Below are positions 29,544-36,334 of a stretch of 36,334 nucleotides of DNA, piece by piece. Position 1 is the first letter of the stretch. Every line of letters begins with the position of its first letter. Both the position numbers and the translations under genes were made by a program. The DNA is taken from contig JANQKQ010000015.1 of NCBI GenBank assembly GCA_028281105.1, positions 1 through 36,334 of the forward strand, written 5' to 3'. Source of the DNA: Rhizobiaceae bacterium. Its GTDB lineage: Bacteria; Pseudomonadota; Alphaproteobacteria; Rhizobiales; Rhizobiaceae. The notes beneath the pieces were generated by a model. The model had not been told where the DNA came from. It was given only the letters and a program-made list of their open reading frames with translations, and ran no database searches.

Positions 29544-30506
29544 ATGAGCAAACACGGATATGAATCGGGCCGGCTGAACCTGCCTTTCGTCGGCCACGCC
29601 ACCTTCGCCAAGTCGCCTCCCTGCCTGGATTGGGACGCGATCGAGGCCGACTGCGCGATCATAGGCGCGCCGTTCGACCAGGGCACCCAATACCGCGCCG
29701 GCGCGCGGTTCGGCCCGCGCGCGATCCGCGAGGCGTCGACCTTGTTCTCGTTCGGCCATGCCGGCGCCTACGACCACGAAGACGACGTCACCTACCTGCC
29801 GGCCTCGGTGCGCATCGCCGACATGGGCGACGCCGACATCGTGCACACCGATACGCAGGCGAGCCACGCCAATATCGAGCTGGCCGTACGCAAGGCTCTG
29901 GCGGCCGGCGCATTGCCCGTGGTGCTCGGCGGCGACCACTCGGTCAACATCCCCGCCGTGCGCGCATTCGCCGGTGAGCCGCCGGTCCACCTGGTGCAGA
30001 TCGACGCGCATCTGGATTTCGTCGACGAACGCCACGGCGTGCGCCACGGCCACGGCAACCCGATGCGCCGGGCCGCCGAGCGCGATCACGTCACAGGTCT
30101 GACCCAGATCGGCATCCGCAACGTCTCGTCCACCGCCAAGGAAGGCTATGACGACGCGCGGGCCATGGGCAGCGACATCATCTCGGTGCGCCAGTTCCGC
30201 AAGCTTGGCGGCGACAACGTGCTGAACCGCGTCCCGCAAGGCGCCCGCTACTACGTCACCATCGACATCGACGGCTTCGACCCGTCGATCGCGCCCGGCA
30301 CGGGCACGCCCAGCCATGGCGGTTTCCTGTACTACGAGATTTTGGAGTTTCTACAGGGCCTCGCCAGACGCGGCGAAGTCGTCGGCGTCGACCTGGTCGA
30401 GGTCGCCCCGGACTACGACCAATCCGGTTCCACGGTCTTTCTGGCCGCCCAGCTTCTGCTCAATTTTCTCGGCTTCGTCTTTCACCAGCGGGCCAAACGG
30501 ACCTGA
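29544..30506 (+). CDS. Agmatinase-family ureohydrolase (guanidino substrate uncertain)
   Basis: A 320-residue member of the arginase/agmatinase superfamily. The dinuclear metal site is complete: GGDHS (H132), DAHLD (D154, H156, D158) and DIDGFDPS (D241, D243). The loop PGTGTPSHGG differs from the usual GTGTPE of agmatinases, and Glu265 in LYYEILE may be the catalytic acid. Members split agmatine, guanidinobutyrate, guanidinopropionate or guanidine into urea and an amine or acid. Proximity to creatinase and a Pot-type importer suggests guanidino-compound catabolism. The ATG at 29544 is chosen because the upstream alternative is TTG; the ribosome-binding site is weak. Confidence 0.88.
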   Translation: MSKHGYESGRLNLPFVGHATFAKSPPCLDWDAIEADCAIIGAPFDQGTQYRAGARFGPRAIREASTLFSFGHAGAYDHEDDVTYLPASVRIADMGDADIVHTDTQASHANIELAVRKALAAGALPVVLGGDHSVNIPAVRAFAGEPPVHLVQIDAHLDFVDERHGVRHGHGNPMRRAAERDHVTGLTQIGIRNVSSTAKEGYDDARAMGSDIISVRQFRKLGGDNVLNRVPQGARYYVTIDIDGFDPSIAPGTGTPSHGGFLYYEILEFLQGLARRGEVVGVDLVEVAPDYDQSGSTVFLAAQLLLNFLGFVFHQRAKRT

Positions 30507-30521
30507 GCCCGGCGGTGGTCA

Positions 30522-30824
30522 TCACAACGGCCGGTCGGAGTCGGGATCGTCGAACATGGTCTCACCGCGCTGGTCGATGATGAGCTCGCCCTTGCTTATG
30601 GCATAGCTTTCTGCCTGCTCGCGCGAGGGGAAGATATCCGAGCGAATGAACCGGCGCGCCCGCTCCTCGCCGTCGATCGACTTGCGGATCGAACCTGCAA
30701 GCCGCCACTGGCTGCCTTCCTTGATCGGCTCGGCGACGATCGTGAAATCCTTGTAGGTCGAACTGGCGCCGGCCGACCCGGAGCCGCCGCCACCGCCGAA
30801 CAATCTGGAAAGCAGGGATGCCAT
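30522..30824 (-). CDS. HlyU-domain small protein (PF10115 type)
   Basis: A 100-residue protein. MASLLSRLFGGGGG is the typical Gly-rich N-terminus of alphaproteobacterial HlyU-domain proteins, followed by the compact domain YKDFTIVAEPIKEGSQWRLAG, RRFIRSDIFPSREQAESYAI and KGELIIDQRGETMF. The family is named after the Vibrio haemolysin regulator but is not its ArsR-type protein; its role is unclear. I start at 30824, where family likeness begins; the upstream frame runs through a palindromic repeat and is not coding. It is convergent with the ureohydrolase gene. Confidence 0.85.
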   Translation of the reverse strand: MASLLSRLFGGGGGSGSAGASSTYKDFTIVAEPIKEGSQWRLAGSIRKSIDGEERARRFIRSDIFPSREQAESYAISKGELIIDQRGETMFDDPDSDRPL

Positions 30825-30904
30825 GGCATCGAACCTATCCCAGATCGGCGGCCCGGGCAAAGGCAGATGTTTGCGCGGCACCGGCCTGCTGGTGCTTGCT
30901 TGAT

Positions 30905-31014
30905 CGGCACCGGCCCGCTCCAGTTTTTGAGCGGTGCCGGCCCGCTCCCCCTCCCAACCACCCACGGCAGTATCCTCGCAAGGGTGGTTGGGAGGGGGAG
31001 CGGGCCGGCACCGC
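30905..31014. repeat. Palindromic intergenic element, copy B with extra arm
   Basis: A perfect 33-bp inverted repeat (30931-30963 with 30982-31014) encloses an 18-base loop beginning ACGGCAGTATCCT, the same core as in copy A at 21502-21584 but in the opposite orientation. Directly before it (30905-30930) lies a further partial arm, CGGCACCGGCCCGCTC, with CAGTTTTT behind it, so the unit may be a nested or truncated second copy. It sits in the 294-base gap between the HlyU-domain gene and creatinase; the rest of the gap shows no other element. Confidence 0.9.
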
Positions 31015-31118
31015 AGATTTAGAGTGTCGCAAAATCGCGCAAATTGGTCGCTCAATTGCGCAAGCGTGATCGTGGCCCGTGAAATTGTGCCGGGTCGCTC
31101 TCATCCGACGGGCAGAAC

Positions 31119-32378
31119 ATGGGTGCATCACTGCAAGAGCAACGCGATCCGGCTACCGGCCGCGCCCGCACGCAGATCTTCCACAATGGCGAGAAGGCCC
31201 ATTCGCCGTTCTCAGACGCTGAAATGTCCCGGCGCGCGACCGTCATGCGCGACCACATGGCCGAAGGGCGGATCGATGCGGTCATTTTGACCAGCTATCA
31301 CGGCGTCAACTACTTTTCCGGCTTCACCTACTGCCATTTCGGCCGCCGATATGCCTGCGTGATCCAGCCCGACCGGCTCACCACCGTCTCGGCCGGCATC
31401 GACGGCGGTCAGCCCTGGCGCATGACCCATGGCGATAACATCGCCTACACCGACTGGCGCCGCGACAACTATTTCTGCGCATTGCAGGACCTGATCGCGC
31501 CGAATGGACACGGCGGCCAGCGGCGCATCGGCGTCGAGTTCGACCATGTCAGCTTGGATTTTCTCAAGCTGTTGGAAGATGCGTTCCCGGGTGCCGAGTT
31601 CGTCGACATCGCGGAACCGGCCATGTGGATGCGCACCATCAAGTCGCACGAGGAAATCACGCTCATCACCGAAGGCGCCCGCATCGCCGATGTCGGCGGA
31701 ACCGCTTGTGCGCAATCAATCCGCGCCGGCGTCGGCGAGCACGAGGTGGCGCTGGCGTCCACCGGCGCGATGGTGCGCGAGATCGCCAAATCGTTTCCGC
31801 AGGTGGAACTGATGGACACCTGGACCTGGTTCCAGTCCGCCATCAACACCGACGGCGCACACAATCCCGTAACCAACCGCAAGGTCGAAGCCGGCGACAT
31901 CCTCTCGCTCAACTGCTTCCCGATGATTTTCGGCTACTACACTGCGCTCGAGCGCACCCTGTTCTGCGAACACGCCTCAGACGAGCATCTGCGGCTATGG
32001 CGCATCAACTGCGAAGTCCACGAGCGCGGCCTGGAACTCATCCGCCCGGGCGCGCGCTGTAGCGACATCGCCGCCGAGCTCAACGAGATCTACGCCACCC
32101 ACGACCTGCTTCAGTACCGCTCGTTCGGCTACGGGCACTCGTTCGGCGTCCTGTGTCATTACTACGGCCGCGAAGCCGGCGTGGAATTGCGCGAGGACGT
32201 CGACACGGTCTTAAAACCCGGCATGGTGGTGTCGATGGAGCCGATGATCATGATCCCCGAGGGACTGCCCGGCGCAGGCGGATATCGCGAGCACGACATC
32301 CTGGTCATCGGCGAGTCCGACGTCACCAACATCACGGGTTTTCCCTATGGTCCGCAGCACAATATCATCGGCGGGTGA
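31119..32378 (+). CDS. Creatinase (creatine amidinohydrolase)
   Basis: A 419-residue pita-bread-fold enzyme of the M24 peptidase-like family. It matches what I recall of Pseudomonas creatinase along its whole length: TSYHGVNYFSGFTYCHFGRRYA, IDGGQPWR, YTDWRRDNYF, LMDTWTWFQSAINTDGAHNP, LNCFPMIFGYYTALERTLF, FGYGHSFG and VVSMEPMIMIPEGLPGAGG. The catalytic His is H248 in DGAHNP. It hydrolyses creatine to sarcosine and urea without metal, in the cytoplasm. The N-terminus is about 16 residues longer than in Pseudomonas and the ribosome-binding site is weak. A Pot-type importer follows 230 bases downstream. Confidence 0.94.
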   Translation: MGASLQEQRDPATGRARTQIFHNGEKAHSPFSDAEMSRRATVMRDHMAEGRIDAVILTSYHGVNYFSGFTYCHFGRRYACVIQPDRLTTVSAGIDGGQPWRMTHGDNIAYTDWRRDNYFCALQDLIAPNGHGGQRRIGVEFDHVSLDFLKLLEDAFPGAEFVDIAEPAMWMRTIKSHEEITLITEGARIADVGGTACAQSIRAGVGEHEVALASTGAMVREIAKSFPQVELMDTWTWFQSAINTDGAHNPVTNRKVEAGDILSLNCFPMIFGYYTALERTLFCEHASDEHLRLWRINCEVHERGLELIRPGARCSDIAAELNEIYATHDLLQYRSFGYGHSFGVLCHYYGREAGVELREDVDTVLKPGMVVSMEPMIMIPEGLPGAGGYREHDILVIGESDVTNITGFPYGPQHNIIGG

Positions 32379-32393
32379 AACCCATGACGCGAT

Positions 32394-32461
32394 TTGACAA
32401 ACAACCCGATCAATGTACACAATCAAAATACAATACGGGAACGGTTGACGCATCGGTCAAC
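32394..32461 (+). promoter_or_regulatory. Promoter/operator region of the Pot-type importer operon
   Basis: The 230 bases after creatinase include an AT-rich stretch with TTGACA (near 32394), TGTACA and repeated AATACAAT-like words, then GTTGAC-GCATCG-GTCAAC (32444-32461), a perfect 6-bp-arm inverted repeat. This looks like a promoter with an operator, so the importer may have its own start besides read-through from creatinase. An open frame across the region has no ribosome-binding site. Confidence 0.45.
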
Positions 32462-32608
32462 TCGTGGACTCATGGCCGGCGAGCTCGCGACGATAAGAAC
32501 GAGGCAAACGGCGAGGCAGCATAAGCGCAAACAATTCGCGCGCGGGCGGCCCAGGTGGCGCAAGACCACCGGACCGGTCCACTGAGGGAGGAGGGAAGCT
32601 GGCGTCCA

Positions 32609-33739
32609 ATGGTTCCGGCAACATCCCAGACTGATTCACAGACCAACCCGAAAGCCGGCGACAAGGCATTTGTCCGGTTCAAGAACGTTCAGAAGAGCTA
32701 CGACGGCGAGACCCTTGTCGTTAAGGACCTCAACCTGGACATCGCCAAGGGCGAGTTTCTGACCATGCTGGGGCCGTCGGGCTCCGGCAAGACCACCTGC
32801 CTGATGATGCTGGCGGGCTTCGAGACCGCGACCAACGGCACCATCGAGCTCGGCGGCAACTCGATCAACAACATCCCGCCGCACAAGCGCGGTATCGGCA
32901 TGGTGTTCCAGAACTACGCGCTGTTCCCCCATATGAGCGTTGGCGAGAACCTGGCCTTCCCGCTACAGGTGCGCAAGATGGCCAAGCCCGACATCCAGGC
33001 GGCGGTCGAGCGCGCGTTGGGCATGGTGCAGATGATCGATTTCATCAATCGCCGCCCCGCCCAGCTTTCCGGCGGCCAGCAGCAGCGCATCGCCTTAGCG
33101 CGCGCCCTGGTGTTCGAACCCGACCTGGTGCTGATGGATGAGCCGCTCGGCGCGCTCGACAAGCAGTTGCGCGAGCATATGCAGTACGAGATCAAGCACA
33201 TTCATGAGAACCTCGGCGTCACGGTGGTCTACGTCACCCACGACCAGTCCGAGGCGCTGACCATGTCGGACCGCATCGCCGTGTTCAACGACGGCGTGAT
33301 CCAGCAGCTGTCGACGCCGGACGATCTGTATGAGCGGCCGCAGAACTCGTTCGTCGCCCAGTTCATCGGCGAGAACAACAAGCTCTCCGGCACGGTCACC
33401 GGCATCAACGGCGCCACCTGTACGGTGAAGCTCGCCGACGGCAAGGAGGTCGCCGCCGACAAGGTCAACGTGAACAATGTCGGGGACAAGACGCTGCTGT
33501 CGCTGCGCCCGGAGCGCGTCGAGATCGATCCCCCCGATTCCATGGACGACATCGTTACCGGCAAGATCGAGGAACTGATCTATCTGGGCGACCACATCAG
33601 GGTCCGCATGAACGTAGCCGGCAACGACGAATTCATCGCCAAGGTTCGCAACCGCGGCAACCGCCGCGAACTGGAGGAGGGCCAGGATATCCAGATCGGC
33701 TGGCTGTCGTCCGACTGCAAAGCCCTCGATTCGGCCTGA
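32609..33739 (+). CDS. ABC importer ATPase, PotA-like
   Basis: A 376-residue ATPase. Walker [11 protein letters not shown]-loop [12 protein letters not shown], signature LSGGQQQR, Walker [14 protein letters not shown] and H-loop VTHDQSEAL are intact. The C-terminal part (about 260-376) is the OB-like TOBE domain seen in PotA/FbpC/MalK-type proteins. It powers uptake of polyamine-like or other cationic small molecules. The ATG at 32609 follows GGAGGAGGGAAG, a strong ribosome-binding site at somewhat long spacing; GTG at 32555 is less likely. It is the first gene of the importer operon: ATPase, binding protein, permease, permease. Confidence 0.92.
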   Translation: MVPATSQTDSQTNPKAGDKAFVRFKNVQKSYDGETLVVKDLNLDIAKGEFLTMLGPSGSGKTTCLMMLAGFETATNGTIELGGNSINNIPPHKRGIGMVFQNYALFPHMSVGENLAFPLQVRKMAKPDIQAAVERALGMVQMIDFINRRPAQLSGGQQQRIALARALVFEPDLVLMDEPLGALDKQLREHMQYEIKHIHENLGVTVVYVTHDQSEALTMSDRIAVFNDGVIQQLSTPDDLYERPQNSFVAQFIGENNKLSGTVTGINGATCTVKLADGKEVAADKVNVNNVGDKTLLSLRPERVEIDPPDSMDDIVTGKIEELIYLGDHIRVRMNVAGNDEFIAKVRNRGNRRELEEGQDIQIGWLSSDCKALDSA

Positions 33740-33797
33740 CCATGGTCTGCGAGAATTCACGCCAAAGCCACTGAGGGAACGGCCGGCGTGTGTCCGA

Positions 33798-33817
33798 TGC
33801 CCCGCCCAGGCGGGGCA
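33798..33817 (+). other. GC-rich intercistronic hairpin before the binding-protein gene
   Basis: TGCCCCGCC (33798-33806) and GGCGGGGCA (33809-33817) are perfect inverted arms with two central bases. It lies 26 bases before the binding-protein start and no T-run follows. It probably protects the downstream message or reduces read-through, so that the binding protein is made in excess. Confidence 0.55.
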
Positions 33818-33842
33818 GCGTATCAACTAGGGAGAAAGAGAA

Positions 33843-34937
33843 ATGAAAATGAAAGCACTTTTGCTGGCCGTTGCCGGGGCCGCACTGGCCACGACCACGG
33901 CGCTCGCCCAGGACATGACCATCGTGTCGTGGGGCGGCGCCTATTCGGCCTCACAAAACAACGCCTACCACAAGCCCTACATGGCCAATAATCCCGGCGT
34001 GAACATCATCAACGATGAATCATCGGCCGAGGCCGTCGCCAAGCTTCGCGCCATGAACGAAGCCGGCAACGTGACCTGGGACGTGGTCGACGTGGTCGCC
34101 TCTGACGCCATCCGCCTGTGCGACGAGGGCTTGGCGATGGAAATCGACGCCGACACCCAGTTGGCGGCGGCCCCCGATGGCACGCCGGCTTCGGAGGACT
34201 TCGGCGAACTGTTGATCTCCGACTGCTTCATCCCGCAGATCGTCTATTCGACCACATTCGGCTACCGCACCGACCTGGTCGGCGGAACGCCGCCGTCGAG
34301 CGTCTGCGACGTATTCGACCTGGAGAAATATCCGGGCAAGCGCTCGCTGGAGAAGCGCCCGATCAACAACATGGAATGGGCGCTGCTGTGCGACGGCGTG
34401 GCCAAGGCCGACATTTATGACGTGCTGGGCACCGCCGAGGGCGTCGACAGGGCATTGGCCAAGCTCGACACCATCAAGGACAACGTCGTTTGGTGGTCGG
34501 CTGGTGCGGAAACCCCGCAGCTTCTCGCCGACGGCGAGGTCATCATGGGCTCGACCTATAACGGCCGCCTGTTCGCGCTGATCGAGGAACAGAAGCAGCC
34601 CGTCGCCATGCTGTGGGACGCCCAGGTGTTCGATCTTGACGGCTGGATCATCCCGACCGGTCTTTCCGAGGAACGTCAGGCGCAAGCGCTCGACTACATC
34701 ATGTTCGCCACCGACACCCAGCGTTTGGCGGATCAGGCCAAGTTCATCTCGTATGGCCCGGCCCGCAAGTCGTCCGCTCCGCTCGTCGGCCAGCACGCGA
34801 CGCTCGGCATCGACATGGCTCCGCACATGCCGACCGATCCCAACAACGCCAAGAACACGTTCCTGTATAACTTCGAGTTCTGGGCGGACAATCGCGACGA
34901 CATCGACGCGAAATTCCAGGCTTGGCTGGCCAAGTAG
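33843..34937 (+). CDS. Periplasmic substrate-binding protein, PotD/PotF-like
   Basis: A 364-residue exported protein. The signal peptide MKMKALLLAVAGAALATTTALA is probably cut before QDMTIVSWGG. The rest is a two-lobed binding protein of the polyamine/spermidine type, with SWGGAYSASQNNAY at the start, GYRTDLVGG in the hinge region and the closing DIDAKFQAWLAK. It captures the ligand for the importer in the periplasm. The ligand pocket cannot be read from sequence; creatine or another guanidino compound is suggested only by the adjacent creatinase. AGGGAGAAAG precedes the ATG. Confidence 0.9.
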   Translation: MKMKALLLAVAGAALATTTALAQDMTIVSWGGAYSASQNNAYHKPYMANNPGVNIINDESSAEAVAKLRAMNEAGNVTWDVVDVVASDAIRLCDEGLAMEIDADTQLAAAPDGTPASEDFGELLISDCFIPQIVYSTTFGYRTDLVGGTPPSSVCDVFDLEKYPGKRSLEKRPINNMEWALLCDGVAKADIYDVLGTAEGVDRALAKLDTIKDNVVWWSAGAETPQLLADGEVIMGSTYNGRLFALIEEQKQPVAMLWDAQVFDLDGWIIPTGLSEERQAQALDYIMFATDTQRLADQAKFISYGPARKSSAPLVGQHATLGIDMAPHMPTDPNNAKNTFLYNFEFWADNRDDIDAKFQAWLAK

Positions 34938-35009
34938 GCTAACAAGTCATCCGACATGGCGGAACGGGACCTCCCGTTCCGCCGACCAACCCGGATCGAA
35001 GGACGCCCG

Positions 35010-36284
35010 ATGGCCGACCTCGCCGCCCCGCAGACCGACCGCGCCGTGCTGACCACCCACGACGGGGTGCCGCTCAAGCGCAGCCTCGCCCGCGCGTTGC
35101 GCCGCGAAAAGCTGCGTGCGCTGATGCTGATCGCGCCGTTGTTCCTGTTCATTCTGGTGACGTTCGTCGCTCCGATCGCCGACATGCTGTTCCGCTCGGT
35201 CGAGAACAACCTCGTCGCCGATACGCTGCCGCGCACCGTCGCCGTTCTGGCGGATTGGGACCCGGCCAGCGGTGAACTGCCCGGCGAGCCGGCGTTCGAG
35301 GCGCTGGCCGAAGACATGAGGGTCGCCGTCGCCAACAAGACCCACACAAGGGTCGGCAGCCGGCTCAACTATGAGCAGCCCGGCATCGCCTCCGCGTTTC
35401 GCAAGACCGGCCGCCGCATCAAGCGGATGGAGGAAGGCCCCTACATGGAGCAGTTCCTCGCCGCCGACAAGAAGTGGGGCGACGTGGAGTTGTGGACCAC
35501 GATCAAGCGGTTCAGCTCGAACTATACCGACGGCTATTTCCTGACCGCCGTCGACCGCGAGCGCACCGAGGACGGCATCGCCGCCAAGCCGGAGAACGAG
35601 CGCATCTATCTGTTCCTGTTCTGGCGAACCATGGTGATGAGCGTGACCATTACCCTGTCGTGCATCCTGCTGGGCTATCCGATCGCGTTCCTGCTCGCCA
35701 CCCTGCCGCTACGCACCTCCAACCTGCTGATGATCCTGGTGCTGCTGCCGTTCTGGACATCGCTGCTGGTGCGCACTTCCGCCTGGAAGGTGCTGCTGCA
35801 GCAGCAGGGTGTGATCAACGACTTTCTCGTGTGGATCAGGGTCATCGATGATGCGGGACGATTGGTGATGATCAACAACCAGACCGGCACCATCATCGCC
35901 ATGACCCACATCCTGCTGCCGTTCATGATCCTGCCGCTCTATTCGGTGATGAAGACGATCCCGCCGTCCTTTATGCGCGCCGCCAAGTCCATGGGCGCCA
36001 ACGACTGGACCGCGTTCTGGCGGATTTACTTCCCCAACACGATCCCCGGCATCGGCGCCGGCTCGATCCTGGTCTTCATCCTGTCGATCGGCTTCTACAT
36101 CACGCCGGAGCTGGTCGGCGGCACCTCGGGCATCTTCATCTCCAACCGCATCGCCTACCACATTTCGTTCTCGCTCAACTGGGGGCTGGCGGCCGCGCTG
36201 GGAGTGATCCTGCTGATCTTGGTGCTCGTGCTCTACTGGCTGTACGACCGCATCGTCGGCATCGACAACGTGAAACTGGGATAA
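35010..36284 (+). CDS. ABC importer permease, PotB-like, with large periplasmic insert
   Basis: A 424-residue permease. Helix 1 (ALMLIAPLFLFILVTFVAPIAD) is followed by about 150 residues of periplasmic, largely polar sequence (from FRSVENNLVADTLPRT to NERIYLF). Five further helices then follow with the typical coupling loop containing the EAA-like motif, here RAAKSMGANDWTAFWRIYFPN. The large insert after helix 1 is known from Pot-like permeases of alphaproteobacteria but absent from E. coli PotB. The ATG at 35010 follows GAAGGA at good spacing; an earlier in-frame ATG at 34956 lacks this. It is third in the importer operon, 72 bases after the binding-protein gene. Confidence 0.9.
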   Translation: MADLAAPQTDRAVLTTHDGVPLKRSLARALRREKLRALMLIAPLFLFILVTFVAPIADMLFRSVENNLVADTLPRTVAVLADWDPASGELPGEPAFEALAEDMRVAVANKTHTRVGSRLNYEQPGIASAFRKTGRRIKRMEEGPYMEQFLAADKKWGDVELWTTIKRFSSNYTDGYFLTAVDRERTEDGIAAKPENERIYLFLFWRTMVMSVTITLSCILLGYPIAFLLATLPLRTSNLLMILVLLPFWTSLLVRTSAWKVLLQQQGVINDFLVWIRVIDDAGRLVMINNQTGTIIAMTHILLPFMILPLYSVMKTIPPSFMRAAKSMGANDWTAFWRIYFPNTIPGIGAGSILVFILSIGFYITPELVGGTSGIFISNRIAYHISFSLNWGLAAALGVILLILVLVLYWLYDRIVGIDNVKLG

Positions 36285-36290
36285 GACAAG

Positions 36291-36334
36291 ATGGCCGCGC
36301 TGCCGCCCTATGCCTCGCTCGGACAACGCACCTG
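36291..36334 (+). CDS. ABC importer permease, PotC-like, first 14 residues (cut by window edge)
   Basis: An ATG at 36291, 6 bases after the previous stop, opens MAALPPYASLGQRT before the window ends. This is the usual start of the second permease in Pot-type operons of this group and fits the operon order ATPase, binding protein, PotB, PotC. GATAAGACAAG precedes it. The helices lie outside the window. Confidence 0.75.
   Translation, partial: MAALPPYASLGQRT

Noticed and set aside
30825-31055. N-terminal extension of the HlyU-domain protein
   Set aside because: It runs through palindrome copy B and has no likeness to the family, which begins at the Gly-rich segment.
31119-32378. Calling the creatinase a prolidase (Xaa-Pro peptidase)
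   Set aside because: The metal-ligand pattern of prolidases is absent, and the DTWTWFQSAINTDGAHNP and PMIMIPEGLPGAGG blocks are those of creatinase.
32384-32524. Small gene between creatinase and the importer
   Set aside because: There is no ribosome-binding site, and the sequence is AT-rich with promoter-like and operator-like words; it is better explained as control DNA.
1-36334. CRISPR array or anti-phage defence system
   Set aside because: No regularly spaced direct repeats, Cas, restriction or toxin-antitoxin genes were seen; the WYL regulator alone is not enough.

Overview
The window is a gene-dense, GC-rich chromosomal segment of an alphaproteobacterium, most likely a member of the Hyphomicrobiales (Rhizobiales). 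I infer this from gene content: a fused PuuE-UraD purine enzyme, membrane-bound urate hydroxylase PuuD, a HlyU-domain (PF10115) small protein, a BA14K-like secreted protein, Pot-type ABC permeases with a large periplasmic insert, and intergenic palindromes of the kind common in this order. I saw no phage genes, transposase, CRISPR array, rRNA or plasmid functions.

Layout. 1-2142 (minus): lipid/envelope group of a PlsC-like acyltransferase, an LpxH-like phosphoesterase and a GT4 glycosyltransferase cut by the window edge. 2267-4628 (minus): enolase-superfamily sugar-acid enzyme and a zinc alcohol dehydrogenase. 4948-6091: a 55-residue membrane protein with a strong terminator, a 48-residue small ORF and a DUF938 methyltransferase. 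6140-8752 (minus): a large DUF2235 (Tle1-like) membrane protein behind an AT-rich promoter. 9099-10756: three exported proteins (a small basic protein, a BA14K-like protein, a SIMPL-domain protein). 10848-11619: a CAU-anticodon tRNA among nested hairpins, then a universal stress protein behind a textbook FNR/FixK box. 11719-18082: an MFS exporter and two paralogous ABC exporters enclosing a WYL-type regulator, its probable operator palindrome and a small ORF. 18308-22630: urate-to-ureidoglycolate catabolism (PuuD, UraH, PuuE-UraD, allantoicase). 22748-23666: a MAPEG protein and a HugZ-like split-barrel protein. 23803-28264: isovalerate/leucine catabolism (acyl-CoA ligase, isovaleryl-CoA dehydrogenase, HMG-CoA lyase, methylglutaconyl-CoA hydratase) without the methylcrotonyl-CoA carboxylase genes. 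28473-29513: SCP2 protein and a METTL27-like methyltransferase. 29544-36334: an agmatinase-family ureohydrolase, HlyU-domain protein, creatinase and a Pot-type ABC importer whose last permease runs off the window.

The most interesting functional unit is at the right end. Creatinase (creatine to sarcosine plus urea) is followed by a complete-looking Pot-type importer and preceded by a second ureohydrolase. This suggests an uptake-and-hydrolysis module for a guanidino compound, possibly creatine. Together with allantoicase, three enzymes in the window release urea. The other notable structures are a two-copy palindromic element with a conserved loop (21502-21584 and 30931-31014, in opposite orientations), the FNR-type promoter of the stress protein, and the regulator/operator/small-ORF island between the two ABC exporters. 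Start codons were chosen by ribosome-binding sites and family length; all functions are read from sequence without database searches.
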